Source of the DNA: Mesorhizobium sp.
GTDB taxonomy: Bacteria; Pseudomonadota; Alphaproteobacteria; Rhizobiales; Rhizobiaceae
Reading direction: 5' to 3'
Assembly: GCA_030698645.1 (NCBI GenBank)
Contig: JAUYMV010000572.1
Coordinates: 1 to 6,111, forward strand
Length of the DNA: 6,111 nt
Part shown: in pieces, positions 1 to 5,633 of the stretch
How the letters are laid out: the number at the start of each line of letters is the position of its first letter
Position numbering within the stretch: the stretch's first letter is position 1
Position numbers and translations under genes: made by a program
Notes under the pieces: generated by a model
The model's input: the letters and a program-made list of their open reading frames with translations, nothing else
What the model was told of the DNA's origin: nothing
The model's database searches: none

Positions 1-855
1 GGCAATGTCAACGTCAACTCGCCGCTGGTCTGGGACGCGACGATGACCACGGCGCTCAGAGCCTATGCCCGCGCCAACCAGGCGGCGGTCGTCGTGCCGT
101 TCATCCTGGGCGGCGCCATGGGGCCGGTGACCAATGCCGGCGCGATCGCGCAATCGCTGGCAGAGACCATGGCCGGCTGCGCGCTGACGCAGCTCGAACG
201 GCCGGGCGCGCCGGTCATCTTCGGCAATTTCCTGTCGTCCATGTCGCTGCGCTCCGGCTCGCCCACCTTCGGCACGCCGGAGCCGGCCATCGGCTCGATG
301 GTGATCGGCCAGCTGGCGCGGCGGCTCAATCTTCCGCTGCGCTGTTCCGGCAATTTCACGACCTCGAAACTGCCTGACGCGCATGCGATGAACGAGGGCA
401 CGATGTCGATGCTGGCGGCGGTCCACTGCGGCGCCAACTTCATCCTGCACTCGGCCGGATTCCTCGACGGGCTGCTGTCGATGTCCTACGAGAAGTTCGT
501 CATGGACGCGGATTTCTGCGGCGCGCTGCACACCTATCTCGACGGGGTCAGGATCGACGACAACCAGCTTGCGCTCGACGCCTTCAGGGAGGTCGGGCCG
601 GGCAGCCATTTCTTCGGCTGCGCGCACACGATGGCGAACTACGAGACGGCGTTCTGGGATTCCGAGATCGCCGACAACGAGCCGTTCGAGAAATGGCAGG
701 CGGCCGGTTCGCTCGACGCGGCGGCGCGCGCCAACACGCGATGGAAGAAGGCGCTGGCGGAATACGAGGCGCCGCCGCTCGACCATGGAATCGACGAAGC
801 CCTGCGGGATTTCATGGCGAGGACCAAGGCTTCGATGCAGGATGCGTGGTACTGA
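1..855 (+). CDS. MttB-family (trimethylamine methyltransferase-like) corrinoid methyltransferase, 5'-truncated
   Basis: The frame is open from base 1 and ends at TGA 853-855, giving the last 284 residues of a family usually about 480-520 long. The gene starts left of the window. The ATG at base 43 is internal, because conserved-looking sequence (GNVNVNSPLVWD) precedes it. Family-like stretches are FGNFLSSMSLRSGSPTFGTPE (about 74-94, quoted in part), the SYEKFVMD segment (162-169) and the C-terminal GSHFFGCAHTMANYETAFW (201-219). MttB proteins form a TIM barrel that moves a methyl group from a methylated amine to a cobalt corrinoid protein in the cytoplasm. Archaeal MttB uses pyrrolysine, encoded by in-frame TAG. 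No in-frame TAG occurs here, so this part fits the large non-pyrrolysine group that includes glycine betaine methyltransferase MtgB. The substrate is unknown. It is the first visible gene of an apparent amine-catabolic operon. The family is confident, the substrate is not. Confidence 0.88.
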   Translation, partial: GNVNVNSPLVWDATMTTALRAYARANQAAVVVPFILGGAMGPVTNAGAIAQSLAETMAGCALTQLERPGAPVIFGNFLSSMSLRSGSPTFGTPEPAIGSMVIGQLARRLNLPLRCSGNFTTSKLPDAHAMNEGTMSMLAAVHCGANFILHSAGFLDGLLSMSYEKFVMDADFCGALHTYLDGVRIDDNQLALDAFREVGPGSHFFGCAHTMANYETAFWDSEIADNEPFEKWQAAGSLDAAARANTRWKKALAEYEAPPLDHGIDEALRDFMARTKASMQDAWY

Positions 856-862
856 CGGCCGA

Positions 863-870
863 AAAGGGGA
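863..870 (+). promoter_or_regulatory. Ribosome binding site of the DUF3828-like gene
   Basis: AAAGGGGA lies 6 bases before the ATG at 877, in the 21-base gap after the MttB stop. It is the clearest Shine-Dalgarno sequence in the operon and fixes the start of the small secreted protein. Confidence 0.6.
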
Positions 871-876
871 TTCGAC

Positions 877-1335
877 ATGTTGCGCAAGACAGTTCTCGCC
901 GCCCTCGTGGCATTCCAGACGCTCCCGGCGATGGCCGGACCGGCGGGTGACGCCGTGCGCTTCTTCTACGTGCCGGTCCAGTGGGAGGCGGATCCCGAGT
1001 TCCGCGACCGGTTCACCGGCCCGGCCAAGGCGCTCTTCGATCTCAACGACAAGATGCCCGAGGGAGAGATCGGCTGCATCGATTTCGGCCCCGGCATCGA
1101 CGCGCAGGACTATGACGACGCGATGATCGAGAAGACGCTGAAGATTTCGGAAGAGGTCAACGGCGACAGCGCGACGGTGACCGGGGCGTTCACGCTGTGC
1201 CCCGAAGGCGACGACTCGGCGCGCGAGATCAAGTGGACGCTGCAGCGGGTTGGCGGCAAGTGGAAGATCGCCGACATCGCGTCGGTGTCGAGCGGCTGGA
1301 AGCTCAGCGAGCTCGAGTGCCTGCCGGAAAACTGA
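877..1335 (+). CDS. Small secreted protein, DUF3828-like
   Basis: This encodes 152 residues. The N-terminus is a typical Sec signal peptide: MLRK, a hydrophobic run (about 6-17) and a likely cleavage site after AMA (residue 20). The mature protein of about 132 residues should be periplasmic. It has an acidic middle with GPGIDAQDYDD (71-81) and ends its fold with GGKWKIADI (126-134). The order of an early FFY motif, a central QDYDD and a late WKI strand resembles DUF3828 proteins, which have an NTF2-like feel and no known biochemical role. That assignment rests on pattern memory. Cysteines 67, 108 and 148 are all in the mature part, so one disulfide is possible. There is no lipobox cysteine near the cleavage site, so it is not an obvious lipoprotein. 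It sits 21 bases after the methyltransferase and 9 before the enolase-type gene, so it is probably cotranscribed although no pathway role is apparent. Confidence 0.8.
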   Translation: MLRKTVLAALVAFQTLPAMAGPAGDAVRFFYVPVQWEADPEFRDRFTGPAKALFDLNDKMPEGEIGCIDFGPGIDAQDYDDAMIEKTLKISEEVNGDSATVTGAFTLCPEGDDSAREIKWTLQRVGGKWKIADIASVSSGWKLSELECLPEN

Positions 1336-1344
1336 CGCGCACAG

Positions 1345-2511
1345 ATGAAGATCACCCGGATTGCCGCCACACCGGTCAACATCCCTCTGGAGAAACCTCT
1401 CTGGTGGACCGGCGGTCATTATCCCGGCACGTCGAAGACGATCGTCGAGGTGGAGACGGACCAGGGGATCGTCGGGCTCGGAGAAGCTCCGTCGACTGAC
1501 GTGGTCCAGGCCATCAGGGCGATGGGCGAACGGCTGGCCGACTGCGATCCGCTCGACATCGCCGGCTGCGAGAGCCGCTGCGTGCCGGCCTGGCAGATCG
1601 TGCAGAACACGGACGATTCGTCCGTGGTGAAAGCCTTCGGCGCCATCGAGATCGCGCTTTGGGATATCCGCGGAAAGTTGTGGAACCAGCCGCTCTACCA
1701 GCTCCTCGGCGGCGCGGTGCGCAAGGATATCCCGTTCACCGAGTATTTCGGCTTTCGAGACGGTGGCGAAACCAGTCCGCGGGAAGTGGCGGAATACTGC
1801 CTCAGGATGCGCGAGGAGCATGGCTCGACCTTCTTCGAAGGCAAGCTGATCAAGGGCGATCCCGCGCTGGAAGTGGCCACCGTCAGGGCAATGCGCGAGG
1901 CGCTTGGCGCCTCGGCGATGATCCGTCTCGATTCCAACATGCAATGGTCGCTGACGACCGCGCGGCGCCTGCTGCGCGACCTCGAACCCTACGATATCCG
2001 CAACTACGAGGACCCGGTCGCCACCTTCGAGGAGATGGCGGCCTTGCGGCAGCATTCGGCGATCCCGTTCTCCACCCATGTGCCCGATATCAGGCGCGCG
2101 GTCTCGCTCGGAGTTCCCGACTACATCGTCACCAATTTCGCGGTGCTCGGCGGCATAGGCCGCGCGGTGCGCTTCATCGGGGCCTGCGAAGCGATGGGGG
2201 TCGGCTTCTGGTGCTATTCGGGCGACGCCGGCATCGCGACAGCGGCCTATCTGCATATGACGGCGGCGATGCCGTGGATCACGGAGCCATCGCAGTCGCT
2301 GTTCCGCTGGCAGGTCGGCGATGTCATCGAGGGCGGCCCGTTCCGGCAGACGAACAATGTCGTGCGCGTGCCGGAGGGACCCGGACTGGGCGTCACGCTC
2401 GACCGGAACGCACTCGCATTCTGGCACAAGGATTTCGTCGACAACGGCGCGATCGACCATTTTCACGACCCGGCGTCGCCCGGGAGATACCGCAGGCTGC
2501 CGCTGTGCTGA
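1345..2511 (+). CDS. Enolase-superfamily enzyme (mandelate racemase/glucarate dehydratase-like), substrate unknown
   Basis: The 388 residues are full length for the mandelate racemase/muconate lactonizing family. The order is an N-terminal capping domain (about 1-125, with VGLGEAP at 43-49 and IEIALWDIRGK at 101-111), then a TIM barrel. Metal-site residues can be placed by spacing from mandelate racemase: D196 in RLDSN, E222 in NYEDP, and H245 in FSTHVPD where Glu, Asp or Asn is usual. K167 in FFEGK has the spacing of the second Lys of the KxK motif, with Glu165 at the first. The His-Asp dyad positions hold N264 and Y291 (FWCYSGD). E314 probably matches the oxyanion-site Glu. The family normally abstracts a proton alpha to a carboxylate, leading to dehydration, racemization or cycloisomerization. 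The fold is secure, but the unusual residues mean the reaction cannot be named. The ATG lies 9 bases after the previous stop with only a weak Shine-Dalgarno sequence, suggesting translational coupling. Confidence 0.92.
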   Translation: MKITRIAATPVNIPLEKPLWWTGGHYPGTSKTIVEVETDQGIVGLGEAPSTDVVQAIRAMGERLADCDPLDIAGCESRCVPAWQIVQNTDDSSVVKAFGAIEIALWDIRGKLWNQPLYQLLGGAVRKDIPFTEYFGFRDGGETSPREVAEYCLRMREEHGSTFFEGKLIKGDPALEVATVRAMREALGASAMIRLDSNMQWSLTTARRLLRDLEPYDIRNYEDPVATFEEMAALRQHSAIPFSTHVPDIRRAVSLGVPDYIVTNFAVLGGIGRAVRFIGACEAMGVGFWCYSGDAGIATAAYLHMTAAMPWITEPSQSLFRWQVGDVIEGGPFRQTNNVVRVPEGPGLGVTLDRNALAFWHKDFVDNGAIDHFHDPASPGRYRRLPLC

Positions 2512-4562
2512 CCAAGATTCCGACGAACGACCCGCTCCTGCAGCCCTTCCAGCTGAAGCACCTCACGCTCAAGAACCGCGTGATGTCGACCAGCCACGAG
2601 CCGGCCTATTCGGACGACGGGATGCCGAAGCAGCGCTATCGGCTCTACCATGCGGAGAAGGCCAAGGGCGGCATGGCGCTGACGATGACGGCGGGGTCGG
2701 CGCTGGTCAGCCGCGACAGCCCGGCGGCGTTCGGCAATCTGCAGGCCTACCGCGACGAGATCGTGCCGTGGCTCGCGGAACTGTCCGATGCCTGCCACGA
2801 ACACGACTGCAAGGTGATGATCCAGCTCACCCATCTCGGCCGCCGCACCGGCTGGAACAAGGCCGACTGGCTGCCGGTGCTGTCGGCATCGCCGGTGCGC
2901 GAGCCGGCGCACCGGGCGTTCCCCAAGACCGCGGAGGACTGGGACATTGCCCGCATCGTTTCCGACTATGCGTCGGCCGCGCAGAGGATGCAGGCGGCCG
3001 GGCTCGATGGCATCGAGTTCGAGGCCTACGGCCATCTGATGGACGGGTTCTGGTCGCCGGCGACGAATGTTCGCGACGACGAGTACGGCGGCCCGCTCGA
3101 GAACCGCGTCCGCTTCTCGATGCAGGTGATCGATGCGGTGCGCAAGGCGGTCGGGCCGGATTTCATCGTCGGCATCCGCATGGTGGCCGACGAGGATTTT
3201 TCGGCCGGCTTGTCGAAGGACGAGGGCGTCGCCATCGCCAAGCTCTTGGCGGATTCGGGCAAGATCGATTTCCTGAACATCATCCGCGGATCGATCGAGA
3301 CCGACGCGGCTCTGACCAATGTCATCCCGATCACCGGGATGCGCTCGGCGCCGCATCTGGATTTCGCGGGCGAGGTGCGGGCGGCGACGAAATTCCCCGT
3401 CTTCCACGCCGCGCGGATCGCCGATGTCGCCACCGCAAGGCATGCGATCGCCAGCGGCAAGCTCGACATGGTGGGCATGACCCGGCCGCATATCGCCGAC
3501 CCGCACATCGTCGCCAAGGTGCTGGCCGGGGAGGAGCACCGCATCCGCCCCTGCGTCGGCGCGACCTACTGTCTCGACCGGATCTATGAGGGCGGCGAGG
3601 CGCTCTGTATCCACAATGCGGCGACGGGACGCGAGGCGACCATCCCGCATGTCATCGCGCGCGCGGACGGGCCGGCGAAGCGCGTCGTCGTGGTGGGCGC
3701 CGGACCGGGCGGGCTGGAGGCGGCGCGGGTGCTGGCGGAGCGGGGGCATTCGATCACCGTGCTGGAGGCGTCGGGGCAGGCCGGCGGGCAGATCCGGCTG
3801 GCGGTGCAGAACCCGCGGCGCAAGGAACTGATCGGCATCGTCGACTGGCGGCTGGCGGAGCTCGAGCGGCTCGGCGTCGAGATGCGCTATGATCTCTGGG
3901 CGGAGGCGGGCGACGTGCTGGCGTTCGGGCCGGACGTGGTCGTCGTCGCCACCGGCGGCCTGCCGCAGAACCCGCCGCTTGGCGAGGGGCACGATCTCGT
4001 CACGTCGAGCTGGGACATTTTGTCGGGCGCGGCGAAGCCGGCGGAGACGATGCTGCTCTACGACGACAATGGCGGGCATCCGGGCATGAGCGCGGCGGAG
4101 TTTTCCGCGCGCGCAGGAGCGAAAGTGGAGCTCCTGTCGCCCGAGCGCTTCTTTGCGCCGGAAATGGGCGGCATGAACCATGTGCCCTACATGCGCGCCT
4201 TCCATGAAACGGGCGTCACGGTCACCATCAACACGCGGCTGACATCGGTCAGGCGCGACGGCAACAAGCTGGTGGCGACGCTCGGTTCCGATTTCGCGCC
4301 CGGCTGGAGCGCGGAGCGGCGGGTCGACCAGGTGGTGGTGGAGCACGGCACGCTGCCGCTCGACGAGCTCTATCTGGCTCTGAAGCCGGTGTCGCGGAAT
4401 CTCGGTGCGGTCGATTATGAGCGGCTGGTGCAGGGCGGCGAGATTTTTCCGCGGTCCAACGAGGACGGGAGTTTCGTGCTCTACCGGATCGGCGACGCGG
4501 TGGCGTCACGCAATATTCATGCGGCGATCTATGACGGGATCCGGTTCGGGATAAGGGTGTAG
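2505..4562 (+). CDS. NADH:flavin oxidoreductase of the TMADH/DgcA/HpbA type; probable N-methyl amine demethylase
   Basis: This encodes 685 residues from GTG at 2505, overlapping the enolase-type stop by 7 bases. The length is close to DgcA-type enzymes (about 686). Residues 7-345 form an Old Yellow Enzyme-type FMN barrel, with IQLTHLGRRTGW (106-117), EAYGHLMDGFWSP (173-185), DEYGGPLENRVRF (192-204) and VGMTRP (323-328). Cysteines for an iron-sulfur cluster follow at 350, 356 and 368; the TMADH position between the first two is Ala353. Then comes a nucleotide-binding Rossmann fold with VVVVGAGPGGLEAA (394-407), the acidic E421, and VVVVATGG (478-485), and a second Rossmann-like half from about 515. 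Relatives oxidatively remove an N-methyl group from trimethylamine, dimethylglycine or N-methylproline, releasing formaldehyde and passing electrons through the cluster. 2,4-dienoyl-CoA reductase FadH shares this layout, but the EAYGHL...FWSP stretch and the neighbouring MttB gene favour a demethylase. The substrate is not determined. Confidence 0.92.
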   Translation: MLTKIPTNDPLLQPFQLKHLTLKNRVMSTSHEPAYSDDGMPKQRYRLYHAEKAKGGMALTMTAGSALVSRDSPAAFGNLQAYRDEIVPWLAELSDACHEHDCKVMIQLTHLGRRTGWNKADWLPVLSASPVREPAHRAFPKTAEDWDIARIVSDYASAAQRMQAAGLDGIEFEAYGHLMDGFWSPATNVRDDEYGGPLENRVRFSMQVIDAVRKAVGPDFIVGIRMVADEDFSAGLSKDEGVAIAKLLADSGKIDFLNIIRGSIETDAALTNVIPITGMRSAPHLDFAGEVRAATKFPVFHAARIADVATARHAIASGKLDMVGMTRPHIADPHIVAKVLAGEEHRIRPCVGATYCLDRIYEGGEALCIHNAATGREATIPHVIARADGPAKRVVVVGAGPGGLEAARVLAERGHSITVLEASGQAGGQIRLAVQNPRRKELIGIVDWRLAELERLGVEMRYDLWAEAGDVLAFGPDVVVVATGGLPQNPPLGEGHDLVTSSWDILSGAAKPAETMLLYDDNGGHPGMSAAEFSARAGAKVELLSPERFFAPEMGGMNHVPYMRAFHETGVTVTINTRLTSVRRDGNKLVATLGSDFAPGWSAERRVDQVVVEHGTLPLDELYLALKPVSRNLGAVDYERLVQGGEIFPRSNEDGSFVLYRIGDAVASRNIHAAIYDGIRFGIRV

Positions 4563-4571
4563 CCGAACCTC

Positions 4572-4697
4572 CCGTCATTCCGGGGCCGCGCAGCGGAGCC
4601 CGGAATCCAGCGCGCGGGTCCGCAATGTCGGGGGCGGCTTTCCTCCGATGGCACGGCTCTGGATTCCGGGTTCCGCTTCGCGGCCCCGGAATGACGG
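4572..4697. repeat. Inverted pair of REP-like palindromic units (BIME-like)
   Basis: The arms at 4572-4610 and 4659-4697 are reverse complements at 37 of 39 positions, with a 48-base spacer. Each arm is also a hairpin on its own: ATTCCGGG pairs with CCCGGAAT (4577-4584 with 4599-4606, and 4663-4670 with 4685-4692) around an inner CCGC/GCGG stem with a 3-base loop. Two imperfect palindromes in opposite orientation is the layout of REP/BIME elements. It begins 9 bases after the stop of the demethylase gene and ends 17 bases before the stop of the convergent minus-strand gene. It could protect 3' ends or help end transcription from both sides. No T-tract follows either hairpin, so it is not a standard intrinsic terminator. 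Very similar repeats are, from memory, common between genes in Bradyrhizobium and Mesorhizobium relatives. Confidence 0.85.
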
Positions 4698-4713
4698 ATC
4701 GGGGTGGCCGACA

Positions 4714-5154
4714 TCAGGACGTATCGATGCGGGGCGGCGCGAAGGTTTGGAGTGGGAGTATCTCCGCGACCTTTCGGAAGAGCGCGGGGCCGAGCGCATC
4801 AAGCCCCCCGCGTTCCTGGCGGCGGACGATCTTCCGAAGCCAGGTGAGGAGGCCGGTCCAGACCAGCGCGAGAGCGCGCAGGCGCAGGGCGAGAAGCGTG
4901 GCGTCGGAGGGATCGTTGCCAACGCCGGGCGACGCAACCGGAACGGGCCGAGGCAATGCCGGGGCGCCGAATTCGCGCATCGAATCGAAGACCGCGGCAT
5001 GCGCCACACTCTCGGCGTGGCGCAGGATGGCGAGCACCCGGAAACGAACCTCGCAGGGACTTGCGGCCGCGCGCTCGGCCAATTCGGCAAGCAACAGCAG
5101 CAGCGCAATGATGCCGTTCAGCACGTCCGTCCCTGTTCTTGCCCGCCAGTCCAT
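4714..5154 (-). CDS. Hypothetical protein with one N-terminal membrane segment
   Basis: This encodes 146 residues from the ATG at 5154 (MDWRARTG). I chose that start because GGAAAGG lies 8 bases upstream on the minus strand. An in-frame ATG at 5184 (10 residues longer, MASTRGKAGP) lacks a visible Shine-Dalgarno sequence but is possible. The frame stays open to 5316, but that extension runs into the heptamer repeats and is unlikely to be coding. A hydrophobic run, NGIIALLLLLAEL (about 11-23), fits one membrane helix. The rest is helical-looking and rich in Leu, Ala and Arg, with a second moderately hydrophobic stretch (about 85-105, LALRLRALALVWTGLLTWL). Third codon positions are strongly G/C throughout, supporting real coding. 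I do not recognise a family. It is convergent with the operon and is probably transcribed on its own. It may be a small inner-membrane protein. No function is proposed. Confidence 0.6.
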   Translation of the reverse strand: MDWRARTGTDVLNGIIALLLLLAELAERAAASPCEVRFRVLAILRHAESVAHAAVFDSMREFGAPALPRPVPVASPGVGNDPSDATLLALRLRALALVWTGLLTWLRKIVRRQERGGLDALGPALFRKVAEILPLQTFAPPRIDTS

Positions 5155-5218
5155 CGGTCCTGCCTTTCCGCGTGTCGATGCCATGGTGCGCCAGACGGAA
5201 TAGGGGGTGGATGGAAGC

Positions 5219-5246
5219 GCGAATGGCGAGTGGCGAATAGCGAGTG
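5219..5246. repeat. Four tandem heptamers, GCGARTR
   Basis: The sequence reads GCGAATG, GCGAGTG, GCGAATA, GCGAGTG in direct succession, differing only at the fifth and seventh bases. A lone GCGAATG recurs at 5579-5585. Short arrays of this type are, from memory, scattered between genes in rhizobial genomes. No function is visible. Confidence 0.7.
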
Positions 5247-5320
5247 GGGACAAGGGGTTGGTGGCGAGGACTTCTGCGGGAGGTAGAAACTTGTCCACAT
5301 GCGAAGCGAGGCGCACTGTG

Positions 5321-5457
5321 CCCTACCTCCCCCTTGAGGGGAGGTCGACGCGAAGCGTCGGGTGGGGGTCGCGAGCAAAGCGAGCCACTAGAACCAAAGC
5401 GTCGCGCGAGGCACCCCCACCCGGCTGCCGCCACCCTCCCCACAAGGGGGAGGGAGG
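5321..5457. repeat. Composite palindromic intergenic element
   Basis: This is an imperfect inverted repeat. The left part (about 5326-5373) contains the palindrome CCTCCCCCTTGAGGGGAGG, a perfect small hairpin CGACGC-gaa-GCGTCG (5346-5360), and GGGTGGGGGT. The right part (about 5411-5457) carries the reverse-complement counterparts: CACCCCCACCC, then CTCCCCACAAGGGGGAGGG. The middle (5374-5410) contains an unpaired CG-rich segment. The arms agree best at their outer and inner ends and diverge in between. It resembles the mobile-looking palindromic repeats seen many times per genome in Mesorhizobium-like bacteria (recall, not searched). It carries no coding frame of its own. Confidence 0.7.
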
Positions 5458-5633
5458 CTAATGGTCTAAAAAGCGACCCCGGATGTCGCTATCCCTAAAC
5501 CCGCGATGCCGTTCTGACGCCCGGGCAACAATCCCGCCCCGAAAGGGCGTATTTCTGACAGCCGGTCGGTGGTCGATGGCGAATGGTCGGGAGGTGGCGC
5601 CGCGTCCCGCGGTCGCCCATCGCGGGTCACTCG

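Larger units (their letters stand above)
5155..5633. other. Repeat-rich intergenic region between divergently oriented genes
   Basis: No convincing gene is seen in these 479 bases. The region holds a heptamer tandem array (5219-5246), a composite palindrome (about 5321-5457) and a tract from 5458 to 5633. That tract contains only a short CGCCC/GGGCG hairpin with a 5-base loop (5535-5549) followed by a modest A/T stretch. The minus-strand gene and the MmgE/PrpD-like frame are divergent, so promoters for both should lie here. I could not pick out a convincing -35/-10 pair. Confidence 0.6.

Noticed and set aside
43..855. ATG at 43 as the true start of the MttB-family gene
   Set aside because: The frame is open to base 1 with family-like sequence before the ATG, and about 200 residues of the family's N-terminus would be missing.
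1659..2504. In-frame upstream extension of the demethylase frame (open back to 1659)
   Set aside because: It overlaps the enolase-superfamily gene completely, reads as Arg/Gly/Ala-rich noise, and the flavin-enzyme homology starts only after 2505.
3550..3615. Frameshift or sequencing error explaining the missing cluster cysteine
   Set aside because: The frame and family sequence continue unbroken on both sides, and Cys to the GCG codon needs more than one base change.
2463..4346. Long minus-strand open frame (627 codons) opposite the demethylase
   Set aside because: It mirrors a well-supported gene in high-GC DNA, where antisense frames stay open by codon bias. It is rich in Arg, His and Asp with no recognisable domain.
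5155..5316. N-terminal extension of the minus-strand membrane protein to 5316
   Set aside because: It reads through the heptamer array, and a better ribosome site serves the ATG at 5154.
5219..5457. CRISPR array or replication origin
   Set aside because: The heptamers are contiguous without spacers, the palindromes are not regularly spaced direct repeats, and no DnaA boxes or AT-rich unwinding region is seen.
5535..5549. CGCCC/GGGCG hairpin as an intrinsic terminator
   Set aside because: The stem is only 5 bp, no T-run follows, and no gene ends just upstream on either strand.
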